From: Salegentibacter sp. Hel_I_6
GTDB taxonomy: Bacteria; Bacteroidota; Bacteroidia; Flavobacteriales; Flavobacteriaceae
DNA: 64,000 nt
Reading direction: 5' to 3'
Assembly (NCBI RefSeq): GCF_000745315.1
Contig: NZ_JQNQ01000001.1
Span: 2,604,001-2,668,000, forward strand
Shown piece by piece: positions 16,983 to 25,316 of this stretch; position 1 is the stretch's first letter; each line of letters begins with the position of its first letter. The notes beneath the pieces are model-generated. The model ran no database searches. It worked only from the letters and a program-made list of their open reading frames with translations, and was not told where the DNA came from. A program made the translations under genes and the position numbers.

Positions 16983-17537
16983 ATGAAATTTTTATATTTT
17001 TACCTAAAAAACTTCCTCAAAGCAACCGCTTTGAGTTTTTTGCTTGTTGGCTGTGCTAAAGATATAGACCTGAATCAGCGTGAGGACATTACCCTGGGTC
17101 CCGATATTCAAATAGATCTTCTTATTTATAATATAAACCAAACCCAATTTGTAGATACAATAACGGGAGCTCTTAAAACACGAATTAGTGATACGGTGCG
17201 GTTAGAATTTTTGGATGATGATTATATACAAAATGATCTTTCTTCTGTAGAATTCTATTTTAGACATATCAATACTTTTCCCCGTGAAATTGAAAGTGAA
17301 ATAAGGTTTCTTTCTGAAACCAATAGCGAACAATTTTCAATAAATTATACCATAAAACCTGGAGCATCTGCTAATCCAGTAATGACAGATCAATATGAAT
17401 TAATTGAAGAAGATCGAATAAATTTAGTGCGTAGAAGTATTAAAATGGTGGTAGAATTAGAGGTGCCACCTGGTTCAGAAACTTTTAAAGGAGAATTGGA
17501 TTTCGCTTCAAAAGGTCTTTTTTCATTTGATTTTTAG
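16983..17537 (+). CDS. Putative lipoprotein of unknown function
   Basis: A 184-residue protein with a hydrophobic signal and lipobox LLVGC at about residues 21-25, predicting an outer-membrane or periplasmic lipoprotein. The mature part begins AKDIDLNQREDITLGPDIQI, the usual arrangement for small flavobacterial lipoproteins paired with a DUF5723-like barrel. The downstream barrel gene begins 2 bases after its stop, so the pair is almost certainly one unit and may work together at the outer membrane. I recognise no domain beyond that. Confidence 0.7.
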   Translation: MKFLYFYLKNFLKATALSFLLVGCAKDIDLNQREDITLGPDIQIDLLIYNINQTQFVDTITGALKTRISDTVRLEFLDDDYIQNDLSSVEFYFRHINTFPREIESEIRFLSETNSEQFSINYTIKPGASANPVMTDQYELIEEDRINLVRRSIKMVVELEVPPGSETFKGELDFASKGLFSFDF

Positions 17538-17539
17538 AG

Positions 17540-18943
17540 ATGTGGAAACTTATTTATTTTTTTCTAATTTATTCCTGTGTGCTTTCCGCGCAAAATAAAC
17601 CGCTGCTCTTTAATGTAGACGATCTTCCTCAAACCTTAATGAGCAATCCCGGGGCTCAAATAAATTTTACCGGCCATATTGGTATTCCGCTTTTTTCACA
17701 AATTCACTTATCAGCAGGTTCAACCGGCGCCGATCTCTTCGATATTTTTGCTGATGATGGTACAAATATTAATGCTCGCGTTCAGGAAACTATGCGAAGT
17801 TTGGATTCTAGAGATTATTTTTCGGTAAACCAGCAATTAGAAATTATTTCTATGGGCTGGAAGTTAGATAGAAAGAATTACCTCTCTGCCGGGATTTACC
17901 AGGAAATGGACTTATTTTCATATTTCCCCAAAGATCCGGCAATACTAGCCAATGAAGGAAATAATAATTATCTGAACGAACCATTTTATTTTGATGATGT
18001 TTCATTTACCGGTGAAATTATGACGGTTTATCATTTGGGCATTAATCATAAGTTCAGCAGGCGACTTACGGTAGGAGCTAGGGCTAAGTTTTATTCCAGC
18101 ATCTTTAATGCTGAAAGTACAGGAAATACTGGCAGGTTTACAACTTACACCACGCCAGATGGAAGAAATGTCTACAATCACGAAGTTGTAGATATGGATG
18201 TGTTAATTAATACAGCTGGTTTTGCGCCGCTCAAAGAAGAGGAAGGTATGACCGTAGATCAGGCATCTGCCGAATTACTAAGTAGATCTTTTTTTGGAGG
18301 AAATGCTGGTTTTGGTCTAGATTTGGGACTTTCCTACATTCTAGACGAACAATTTATACTTTCCGGGTCTGTGCAGGATCTTGGGGCGGTTTTTCAACGC
18401 AAAGAGGTAGAGAATTATAGATATTTTGGCGCTTATGAAACCAGCGGCCTGGAACCTCTTTTTCCGGAACTGGATGCTAATGATGAGGCACTACCTTATT
18501 GGGATGATTTTGAAGACGAAGTAGACAGAAATTTAAGAGATGAAACTACTAATGAGTCTTATACCACCTGGCGCCCAATAAAAGTCAACTTTGCCATGGA
18601 ATACGGTTTTGGACCTGCATTTTTACCATGTCATTATTTAACTGCTAAAAAAGTTAGGTATATGAGTTTATTGGGAATGCAACTTAGTGGAGTGAAGAGA
18701 CCAAAGGGCTTTGTTTATACGTTTACTACTTATTATGACCGGAAAATTAACGAAAATCAACGTTTTAAAGTTTCTTATTCTTTAGATGATTATTCTTTAA
18801 CTAATATTGGCTTGATGTATACCAGAACTTTTAATAAATTTAATGTTTATCTGGCTGCCAATAATTTGTTGGCTTTTCCTAATTTGGCAAAAGCTCATAG
18901 TGCTTCGCTGCAATTAGGAATGCAACTTATTTTCAATAATTAG
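17540..18943 (+). CDS. DUF5723-like outer membrane barrel protein
   Basis: A 467-residue exported protein: signal peptide ends VLSAQ near residue 18; the rest is rich in amphipathic beta-strand segments (YLSAGIYQEMDLF, LGINHKFSRRLTVGARAKF, LGLSYILDEQFILSGSVQDL) ending in ...SLQLGMQLIFNN, typical of outer-membrane barrels. The LPQTLMSNPGAQIN opening and GNAGFGLDLG resemble DUF5723 proteins, which often accompany type IX secretion genomes. It starts 2 bases after the lipoprotein gene. Function unknown. Confidence 0.7.
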   Translation: MWKLIYFFLIYSCVLSAQNKPLLFNVDDLPQTLMSNPGAQINFTGHIGIPLFSQIHLSAGSTGADLFDIFADDGTNINARVQETMRSLDSRDYFSVNQQLEIISMGWKLDRKNYLSAGIYQEMDLFSYFPKDPAILANEGNNNYLNEPFYFDDVSFTGEIMTVYHLGINHKFSRRLTVGARAKFYSSIFNAESTGNTGRFTTYTTPDGRNVYNHEVVDMDVLINTAGFAPLKEEEGMTVDQASAELLSRSFFGGNAGFGLDLGLSYILDEQFILSGSVQDLGAVFQRKEVENYRYFGAYETSGLEPLFPELDANDEALPYWDDFEDEVDRNLRDETTNESYTTWRPIKVNFAMEYGFGPAFLPCHYLTAKKVRYMSLLGMQLSGVKRPKGFVYTFTTYYDRKINENQRFKVSYSLDDYSLTNIGLMYTRTFNKFNVYLAANNLLAFPNLAKAHSASLQLGMQLIFNN

Positions 18944-19064
18944 AGTTTAAAAATGAAACCAGAATCATCCTGATATCTATAATCCGTTTCTCTAAATTAT
19001 TTTCAGATTGGGACACTAAAGGCGTGGCATTTGGATTTTCAATAGTGCTTAAATTTAAAAATAC

Positions 19065-19931
19065 ATGAAAAAAACAGCTTTTATACTTTTAATGATTCTT
19101 GGAACGTTTAATATTTCTGCACAGGAATTAAATCAATATAAATATGTGATTGTACCTGAAGAATTTGAACTTTCTAAGGAAGTAAATCAATTTCAGTTAA
19201 ACGCACTTACTAAATTTCTTTTTGAAAAATTCGGTTTTGAAGCAATTATGAAGCGTGATGAAAAACCGCTTGATCTTCAGGAAAATTATTGTCTTGGACT
19301 TAGTGCTAAAGTAAAAGATAATTCAGGGTTGTTTGTGACCAAACTCGTGGTTCAACTGGAAGATTGTCGTGGCAATATTGTTTTTGAAACCAAAGAGGGG
19401 AGAAGTAGGGAGAAAGATTATAAAAAAGCACATCACGAAGCATTACGTGATGCTTTTAGCGATATTGAAGATTTAAATTATCAGTATGATCCTGCTGAAG
19501 TTTCCACATTAAGTACTACCAATAATAAGTCAAAAACGGAAGAAGTTGAGCAAGCTGAAATTGCAGAAGCTGTACCGGCGACAGAGCAACGAGAAACTTC
19601 AAATGAAGCAAAAACACCAACATCTGCTCCGCCAGAGTTAGTGGTTGAAAATCCTATGATAAGTAGTGCTTCAGCAAAAGAACTAAGTTTCGAAAAAGAT
19701 GCTAAGTCTTATTTTCTTGAAAAATCAGAAACAGGCTATTCTTTTTTTCAGAAAGGTTCAGAAGAACCCTTCGCGGTTTTAGCAAAGTCTGGAGATGAAA
19801 ATAGTTTTATTTATAAAAGCCTTACTCGCCAGGGTGTAGCTTATTTCGAGGAGAATGGTAATTTAGTCGTAGAATATCTAAATTCAGAAAACAAATCGGT
19901 TAAGCAAGTTTATAAAGCTTCTTCTAATTAA
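19065..19931 (+). CDS. Exported protein of unknown function
   Basis: A 288-residue protein with a signal peptide (ends NISAQ, about residue 19). The N-terminal domain (about 20-145: YKYVIVPEEFELSKEVNQFQ, LTKFLFEKFGFEAIM, LVVQLEDCRGNIVFETKEG) resembles a conserved flavobacterial segment; a low-complexity linker rich in Thr/Glu/Pro follows (about 150-205), then a C-terminal beta-rich part with FEKDAKSYFLEKSETGYSFF. No catalytic motif is visible. The stop codon region is shared with the convergent rarA gene (4-base overlap), with no terminator hairpin between them. Function not recognised. Confidence 0.7.
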   Translation: MKKTAFILLMILGTFNISAQELNQYKYVIVPEEFELSKEVNQFQLNALTKFLFEKFGFEAIMKRDEKPLDLQENYCLGLSAKVKDNSGLFVTKLVVQLEDCRGNIVFETKEGRSREKDYKKAHHEALRDAFSDIEDLNYQYDPAEVSTLSTTNNKSKTEEVEQAEIAEAVPATEQRETSNEAKTPTSAPPELVVENPMISSASAKELSFEKDAKSYFLEKSETGYSFFQKGSEEPFAVLAKSGDENSFIYKSLTRQGVAYFEENGNLVVEYLNSENKSVKQVYKASSN

Positions 19932-21202
19932 TAATTATACTTGGATTTCCATCTTTTTTTCAGGAATTCCCTTTGCGCATTTTCCCGGGGATTATTTCCT
20001 GGATCATAGAATTTAGTGCTTTTTAATTCTTCGGGTAAAAATTCTGCTTCCACAAAATTATTTTCGTGGTTGTGAGCATATTTATAGTCTTTTCCGTATC
20101 CAATATCTTTCATTAGTTTGGTGGGTGCATTTCTAATAGAGAGAGGCACCGAGAGATTTCCTGTTTTCTTTACTGTGCTTTGTGCATGGTTTATCGCCAT
20201 GTATGCCGCATTGCTTTTTGGGGAAGTTGCCAGGTAGGTGACACACTGGCTCAATACTATTCTAGCTTCGGGGAAACCAATAGTGGTAACTGCCTGAAAA
20301 GTATTGTTTGCAATTACCAAAGCGGTTGGATTGGCGTTTCCAATATCTTCGCTGGCTAAAATTAATAACCGTCGGGCAATAAATTTCACATCTTCACCAC
20401 CTTCAATCATCCTCGCAAGCCAGTAAACAGCAGCGTTTGGATCGCTGCCACGAATAGATTTAATAAATGCCGAAATAATATCATAATGTTGCTCCCCGGC
20501 TTTATCATATAATACGGTATTCTGCTGAACACGTTCAAAAACTAGCTCATTGGTTATTTCAATATTTCCTTCAGAAGAAGTTACTAAAAGTTCAAAAATA
20601 TTCAGCAGTTTTCGCGCATCGCCACCACTTAGCCTAAGAAGGGCTTCGGTTTCTTTTAATTTTATATTTTTTGAAGCGATGATTTTATCTTCGCGCATTG
20701 CTCTCTCCAAAAGTGCAACCAGTTCTTCCTTGCTGAAGGGTTTAAGAATATAAACCTGGCAACGGGAAAGCAAAGCCGAAATTACTTCGAAACTTGGATT
20801 TTCAGTAGTTGCGCCAATTAAAGTAACCCAGCCTTTTTCTACAGCACCTAAAAGTGAATCTTGCTGTGATTTGCTAAACCTATGAATTTCATCTATAAAT
20901 AGAATAGGATTTTTAGTAGTGAATAAACCATCACTCTTTTTAGCCTTTTCTATAACTTCACGTACATCTTTTACGCCACTGCTAATAGCGCTAAGCGTAA
21001 AAAATGGTCTATCTGAGGTACTGGCGATAATATTGGCCAGGGTAGTTTTACCAACACCTGGTGGCCCCCAGAATATAATGGAAGGAATAATTCCCTGTTT
21101 AATTTGTTGCCGCAAGGCTCCCTTAGGACCAATTAAATGCTGCTGACTTAAATAGTCCTCTAAAGTTTGTGGTCGTAATCGTTCTGCTAATGGTTTACTC
21201 AT
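19928..21202 (-). CDS. rarA: Replication-associated recombination ATPase RarA/MgsA
   Basis: AAA+ clamp-loader-like ATPase that acts at stalled replication forks. In its 424 residues: N-terminal MSKPLAERLRPQTLEDYLSQ, Walker A GPPGVGKTT at 46-54, Walker B ILFIDEIHRFSKSQQDSLL near 100-118, sensor 1 GATTENPSFEV, an arginine finger region LLSRCQ, and the C-terminal tetramerisation part (GSDPNAAVYWLARMIEGGED, KDYKYAHNHENNFVEAEFLP). Length and order are normal for the family. A -7 promoter element sits only about 5 bases before the ATG, so its mRNA may have almost no leader. Convergent with the exported protein gene on the left and divergent from the rhomboid gene on the right. Confidence 0.95.
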   Translation of the reverse strand: MSKPLAERLRPQTLEDYLSQQHLIGPKGALRQQIKQGIIPSIIFWGPPGVGKTTLANIIASTSDRPFFTLSAISSGVKDVREVIEKAKKSDGLFTTKNPILFIDEIHRFSKSQQDSLLGAVEKGWVTLIGATTENPSFEVISALLSRCQVYILKPFSKEELVALLERAMREDKIIASKNIKLKETEALLRLSGGDARKLLNIFELLVTSSEGNIEITNELVFERVQQNTVLYDKAGEQHYDIISAFIKSIRGSDPNAAVYWLARMIEGGEDVKFIARRLLILASEDIGNANPTALVIANNTFQAVTTIGFPEARIVLSQCVTYLATSPKSNAAYMAINHAQSTVKKTGNLSVPLSIRNAPTKLMKDIGYGKDYKYAHNHENNFVEAEFLPEELKSTKFYDPGNNPRENAQREFLKKRWKSKYNY

Positions 21203-21206
21203 CTGA

Positions 21207-21214
21207 CAAAATTA
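21207..21214 (-). promoter_or_regulatory. -7 element very close to the rarA start codon
   Basis: On the minus strand this reads TAATTTTG, an exact TAnnTTTG match, with its last base only 4 bases from the A of the ATG at 21202. A good -33 TTG is not seen. If used, the transcript would be leaderless or nearly so. Confidence 0.4.
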
Positions 21215-21287
21215 GTAATTTGAATAACACTTTGTCATCTATTAACAAATGGATTCTTTTTTGTAATATTAATAGAAACTAATTCTT

Positions 21288-22040
21288 TTGAAACAGGCTA
21301 ATCCATTTGTGTTTACTACTGGTGTTTTGGGGTATCCCATTCTCTTTGTGCTGCTTATTTGGATAGTTTTCTGGTTTGAGATTCGCTTCGGAATTAGTTT
21401 TAATGAATTTGGGGTGCGCCCCAGAGATGTTAAAGGTTTACGTGGTATTCTATTTTCGCCTTTTATTCATGGTGACCTTAAGCATTTATTTAACAATACG
21501 ATTCCGCTTTTTGTACTTTCCATGTCACTTTTTTATTTCTATAGGAAAATAAGTTGGCAGGTGCTACTCATTGGTCTTTTGCTTACCGGGGTTCTCACCT
21601 GGAGCATCGGAAGACCCGCAAATCATATTGGAGCTAGTGGGATTATCTATATGCTGGCTGCTTTTCTTTTTTTTAAAGGAATTTTTTCAAAATACTATCG
21701 CTTAGTAGCGCTTTCTTTAATCGTGGTTTTTTTATATGGAGGGATGCTATGGTACGTCACACCTGTAAATCCCGAAATTTCCTGGGAGGGCCACCTTTCA
21801 GGTTTGGTATCGGGTTTTTTACTCTCTTTAATTTATAGGAAGAATATAGCTAAAAGTCCTAAATACGAATGGGAGAAACCTGATTATAATGTAGAAGAAG
21901 ATTTGTTTATGAAGCATTTTGATGAAAACGGAAATTTCATAGAAAGGCGTTTTGAGATTGAAGAAGATGAAGAAGAACCTGAAGATACTTCTGGAATAAC
22001 TTATCGCTATTTCTATAAAAAATCAGAGGATAAAACTTAA
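21288..22040 (+). CDS. Rhomboid family intramembrane serine protease
   Basis: A 250-residue membrane protease cleaving transmembrane segments. Hydrophobic segments occur near residues 13-31, 71-85, 92-107, 116-130, 138-157 and 168-183. The catalytic pair is visible: Ser117 in ANHIGASGIIY and His169 in WEGHLSGLVSG; the conserved HGDLKHLFNN (61-70) lies in the second helix. A charged C-terminal tail (FEIEEDEEEPED) follows. The start is TTG at 21288, since the first in-frame ATG falls within the second membrane segment. Divergent from rarA and convergent with rlmB. Substrate unknown. Confidence 0.88.
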   Translation: MKQANPFVFTTGVLGYPILFVLLIWIVFWFEIRFGISFNEFGVRPRDVKGLRGILFSPFIHGDLKHLFNNTIPLFVLSMSLFYFYRKISWQVLLIGLLLTGVLTWSIGRPANHIGASGIIYMLAAFLFFKGIFSKYYRLVALSLIVVFLYGGMLWYVTPVNPEISWEGHLSGLVSGFLLSLIYRKNIAKSPKYEWEKPDYNVEEDLFMKHFDENGNFIERRFEIEEDEEEPEDTSGITYRYFYKKSEDKT

Positions 22041-22080
22041 TAAATTGGTTTCCCAAATTTCAATAAGGTAAACGCTCCAA

Positions 22081-22821
22081 TTAGGATATTTGACGTTGTC
22101 TAATTGCTTCGTATAAAAATACTCCACAGGCTACCGATACATTTAACGATTCAATTTTGCCAAACATAGGAAGCTTAGCTTTTTTGTCTACACTTTTCAA
22201 AATTGAATTTGAAACTCCTTTAGCTTCGTTACCCATAACAATCGCTGAAGGCTGTTTAAAATCTACATCATAAACAGTATCATCTGTTTTTTCTGTAGCG
22301 GCTACTATTTGTACTCCTGAAGATTGTAGATAGAAAACCGCATCTTTTATATGATTCACTTTTACAATTGGCAAGTTGAAAACTCCGCCGGCAGAGGTTT
22401 TAACGGTATCAGCATTTAGTGGTGCGCCTCCTTTTTCCGGAATTATTATCGCATCTAAACCGGTACATTCTGCAGTTCTTATAATCGCACCAAAATTACG
22501 AACATCGGTAATCTGGTCTAACAGAAGGAAAAGGGGAGTAGTTTTTTTTGTAAGAATTCTTTCTATAGTTTCTTCCAGATTTCCAAATTTAATTGGTGAA
22601 ATGGTGGCTACCACACCCTGATGATTCCCCTTAGAAAGCTTATAAAGCTTTTCTTCGGGAACAAAAGAGATATTATAACTTCCTTTTTGAATAAGATGGT
22701 TCAATTCCTGATATAAAGGTCCTGAGAGTCCTTTTTGTATATATACCTTATCAATACTCTTTCCACCCTGGATAGCTTCAATAACCGCTCTAATTCCAAA
22801 AATACGTGTAGTTTCTTCCAT
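22081..22821 (-). CDS. rlmB: 23S rRNA 2'-O-methyltransferase RlmB (TrmH family)
   Basis: SPOUT methyltransferase that, as RlmB, methylates the 2'-O of G2251 in 23S rRNA. The 246 residues comprise an N-terminal substrate-binding domain (RIFGIRAVIEAIQGGKSIDK; LYKLSKGNHQGVVATISP) and a C-terminal knotted domain with the three family motifs: DQITDVRNFGAIIRTAEC, IVMGNEAKGVS and LNVSVACGVFLYEAIRQ. Specificity for G2251 rather than another ribose is inferred from best overall resemblance. The ATG at 22821 is preceded by a -7 promoter element only 4 bases away. Separated from the SusCD unit upstream by a terminator. Confidence 0.88.
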   Translation of the reverse strand: MEETTRIFGIRAVIEAIQGGKSIDKVYIQKGLSGPLYQELNHLIQKGSYNISFVPEEKLYKLSKGNHQGVVATISPIKFGNLEETIERILTKKTTPLFLLLDQITDVRNFGAIIRTAECTGLDAIIIPEKGGAPLNADTVKTSAGGVFNLPIVKVNHIKDAVFYLQSSGVQIVAATEKTDDTVYDVDFKQPSAIVMGNEAKGVSNSILKSVDKKAKLPMFGKIESLNVSVACGVFLYEAIRQRQIS

Positions 22822-22825
22822 ATTA

Positions 22826-22833
22826 CAAAGGTA
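22826..22833 (-). promoter_or_regulatory. -7 element abutting the rlmB start codon
   Basis: On the minus strand TACCTTTG matches TAnnTTTG, followed by TAAT and the ATG at 22821. Transcription from it would start at or within a few bases of the initiation codon. Confidence 0.45.
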
Positions 22834-22868
22834 TGCTTTGTGATTAAATTTGTATAAAGTTAATGCAT

Positions 22869-22899
22869 AAAAAAAGCCACCCAGTTAGGGTGGCTTTTT
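22869..22899 (-). terminator. Intrinsic terminator after the SusC/SusD/lipoprotein unit
   Basis: GCCACCC / GGGTGGC stem with a 5-base loop (AGTTA), A run to the left and T run to the right. It lies 20 bases past the lipoprotein stop and before rlmB on the same strand. Confidence 0.88.
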
Positions 22900-22918
22900 A
22901 AATATTTAAGAATGAAAT

Positions 22919-23842
22919 TTATTCTTCCTCGTCAGAATCATCTCCGTCAGAATCATCTCCGTCAGAATCATCTCCGTCAGAATCATCTCCTTCAGAATCA
23001 TCTCCTTCAGAATCATCTCCTTCAGAATCATCTCCTTCAGAATCATCTCCTTCGGAATCATCTCCTTCAGAATCATCTCCTTCAGAATCGTCTCCTTCTT
23101 CTTCAGACTCTTCTTCTTCTTCTTCTTCTTCTTCTTCCTGGAATTCAAGTACCTCTATTTCACCTTCAGCACCTTCAGTTAATTCACCTCTGGTAGCTGC
23201 AAATTGATAGAAAATAACATCTCCCACTTCAAGATCAAGTCCACTGTAATCAAAATCACTCATGCTTACAGAGCCTTCATCCGTAGGAAGATCCAAATCT
23301 TCAATCATCATATATTCAGCCTCTTCGCCATTTTTCACCCATAGGTTAACTTCATCTATAGGGGCAGAAGTAGTACTAACAGTATATTCTAATTCAACAT
23401 CGTCTAGCATATTGATAGCAGCTTCTTCCGGGTTGTCATCACCAAGTTCTACAGCTTCAACAACACTTATGGTCGCTGGTTCTTCAGAAATTTCACCATT
23501 AGAAAGGTTAGAACGTACTTTTACTGAAAAAGTAGAGTCTACTGCGAAAGCTCCTAGATCGGCTGCGTTAAAAGTTGCCATATCGCCAGAAATATCAGCA
23601 GTTGTTAATGTGCTGCCATTCTCGATTATTTCTACTGATTCTATAGTAACACCTTCCGCTGTAAATAATTCGATGTTCAAGTCCTGATCAAAATCAAAGA
23701 CAGTTAAGCTGCGGGTTTGTAAGTAGGCATAACCACCAACTTCGCGATTTTCATCTCTATATCCATTATCATCTGGTTCGCAGGATGATAATCCAACTAC
23801 TGCAATTAGGCAGAAGCTTATATATTTAAAAATATTTTTCAT
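22919..23842 (-). CDS. SusCD-linked lipoprotein with acidic tandem-repeat tail
   Basis: A 307-residue lipoprotein, third gene after SusC and SusD, where SusE/F-like glycan-binding lipoproteins usually sit. Lipobox LSSC at residues 18-21; a beta-rich body to about residue 230 (LQTRSLTVFDFDQDLNIELF, VKVRSNLSNGEISEEP, VGDVIFYQFAATRGEL). The C-terminus is a run of ten Glu, then SEEE, then eleven copies of a five-residue unit (seven GDDSE, four GDDSD) and EEE. ATG at 23842 is preferred to an upstream in-frame TTG at 23869 since it places the signal peptide at the start. Ligand unknown; the tail could bind divalent cations or act as a spacer, which is inference. Confidence 0.75.
   Translation of the reverse strand: MKNIFKYISFCLIAVVGLSSCEPDDNGYRDENREVGGYAYLQTRSLTVFDFDQDLNIELFTAEGVTIESVEIIENGSTLTTADISGDMATFNAADLGAFAVDSTFSVKVRSNLSNGEISEEPATISVVEAVELGDDNPEEAAINMLDDVELEYTVSTTSAPIDEVNLWVKNGEEAEYMMIEDLDLPTDEGSVSMSDFDYSGLDLEVGDVIFYQFAATRGELTEGAEGEIEVLEFQEEEEEEEEEESEEEGDDSEGDDSEGDDSEGDDSEGDDSEGDDSEGDDSEGDDSDGDDSDGDDSDGDDSDEEE
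22931..23095. repeat. 15-bp tandem repeat (11 copies) encoding GDDS(E/D)
   Basis: Eleven contiguous 15-base units with almost identical codons (minus-strand reading GGAGATGATTCTGAA or ...GAC). Only two synonymous changes are seen (near 23054 and 23090). An adjacent GAA/GAG run (about 23096-23139) encodes poly-Glu. Fifteen bases keep the frame, so copy number can change without breaking the gene. Confidence 0.95.
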
Positions 23843-23877
23843 TTTATTCTTTTTAAAGTTCTTGTTCAAATTACCAA

Positions 23878-25305
23878 TTACTCAACGTCCCAGAAAATGT
23901 TAGTTCCCTGTTCGTCTCCTCCAATAGCATCTGAAGCAGCACTCCAGTTAGCTTCGTTTAGGTTTTGCTCGTTAATTGGGTAAGTGTAACGTACCGGTAC
24001 ATCATTTCCTGTACTCGCAGGTAGATTGAATTCCGGAGCGTCAAACCTTCTCCATACATTCCATCCCTGGAAAGGATTGTCATACATCGCTAACCAGAAC
24101 TGAGTTGCCAATTGGTCTTCTGAACCATCGTAGGCTACATCACCATCTGATAGGTAATCTTCAATTTCTCCTTCAGCAACATTCCAGTATTCCATAGAAG
24201 CAGTAATGGCAGCCTCATAATGCTCTTCGGCAGAACCGCCTACAGCGAATCCGTTTTGAGCAGCATCGGCAAGTAAGAATCTTACCTCGGCATAGTCCAT
24301 TAAGATTCCAGGATTGGTAGGATCCCTAAATGGATCTCCAACATGTGTGAAATTTTGGAACGAATTACTTGCTCCATAAACTCCACCTACATAGGTGTCT
24401 TCACCTAAGTTAGTATCAAGGTAAGCTGATCTTCTTGGATCATCAAGCTCATTTAATACATCTACTACAGTGTTAGCTGAAACGTAATCTGAACGTCCAC
24501 TCTGTACTAGGTCTTCCCATAATGGGTTGGTATTTGGTGGTGCAGACTGGAAAGGTAATAAAGCATTGTCGGCATTGCTTTCAAAAACTCCGTTAGAATA
24601 TGCTTCTTCAGCATTTGTTTGGGCTAATGATGGGTTTACATCAGAAACTTGCATAGCCAATCTTAATTGTAGAGAGTTTGCAAATTTTTCCCATTTCCCC
24701 ATATCTCCGTTATAAAGAAGATCTGTTGCGCCTGCAAAACCCTGTCCTGCACTTAGGTTAGCACTAGCAGTGCTTATTCTTGAGATTAAATCATTGTAAA
24801 TAGTTTCAGCGTCATCATAGGCTGGAGAAATATTATCCGCACCTCCTAATGCTTCAGTATAAGGAATATCACCAAAAGTATCTACAAGAACCTGCCAGGT
24901 GTAAATTTCTAAAACTTCAATTTGAGCAATTCTTGTTGTTTTTTCTGCATCGCTAAGAAGGGCTTCTTCCTGAACCTTCTCCTTGGCATCCATAAGGTTG
25001 AAAATGCTCCATCTGTATAACCTATTCCAGTGATTTTGTGGGATGTTTCTATTGTTTATATTGTAGTTTGGCTCATCTAAATAAGTTGTAGTTGTCCAGT
25101 ACTGCGATATAAATCTAAAAATGTTAATGTTAACGTTAGGACTTGCCATTTGTCTGGCCAAATCTTTAGTTGCACTGGTAAACAAGAAGTCTGCAGCTAC
25201 GTCCGTCGGATTCTTAGGATCTCTATTGAGATCTTCATATTGCTCATCAGTTTGGCAAGACCAAAGCGTTGCTAGAGCAATAAAAGTTAATATATATTTT
25301 TTCAT
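23878..25305 (-). CDS. SusD/RagB-family nutrient-binding outer membrane lipoprotein
   Basis: Surface lipoprotein that captures ligand for its SusC channel. Of 475 residues, the signal peptide ends in lipobox TLWSC (Cys17); the mature start DEQYEDLNRDPKNPTDVAADF and the TPR-like body (FISQYWTTTTYLDEPNYNIN, QVLVDTFGDIPYTEALGGAD, FANSLQLRLAMQVSD, FLLADAAQNGFAVGG) match the SusD-like 2 branch. It starts 11 bases after the SusC stop, as usual for such pairs. The branch is often tied to peptide or undefined substrates, so glycan specificity should not be assumed. No polysaccharide-degrading enzyme is adjacent. Confidence 0.93.
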   Translation of the reverse strand: MKKYILTFIALATLWSCQTDEQYEDLNRDPKNPTDVAADFLFTSATKDLARQMASPNVNINIFRFISQYWTTTTYLDEPNYNINNRNIPQNHWNRLYRWSIFNLMDAKEKVQEEALLSDAEKTTRIAQIEVLEIYTWQVLVDTFGDIPYTEALGGADNISPAYDDAETIYNDLISRISTASANLSAGQGFAGATDLLYNGDMGKWEKFANSLQLRLAMQVSDVNPSLAQTNAEEAYSNGVFESNADNALLPFQSAPPNTNPLWEDLVQSGRSDYVSANTVVDVLNELDDPRRSAYLDTNLGEDTYVGGVYGASNSFQNFTHVGDPFRDPTNPGILMDYAEVRFLLADAAQNGFAVGGSAEEHYEAAITASMEYWNVAEGEIEDYLSDGDVAYDGSEDQLATQFWLAMYDNPFQGWNVWRRFDAPEFNLPASTGNDVPVRYTYPINEQNLNEANWSAASDAIGGDEQGTNIFWDVE

Positions 25306-25316
25306 TTTAATATTTA

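Noticed and set aside
16958..19030. Sigma-54-like motifs (TGGCGC...AGC near 16960 and TGGGAC...GGC near 19012)
   Set aside because: Two and three mismatches to TGGCAC-N5-TTGC; the first would start transcription inside the gene. Insufficient.
22931..23095. CRISPR-like array
   Set aside because: Units are contiguous 15-mers with no spacers and lie inside a coding frame.
22912..23196. Leucine/asparagine/histidine-rich open frames on both strands over the acidic repeat
   Set aside because: They are by-products of the 15-bp repeat, which stays open in several frames; only the GDDS(E/D) frame continues a lipoprotein with a signal peptide.
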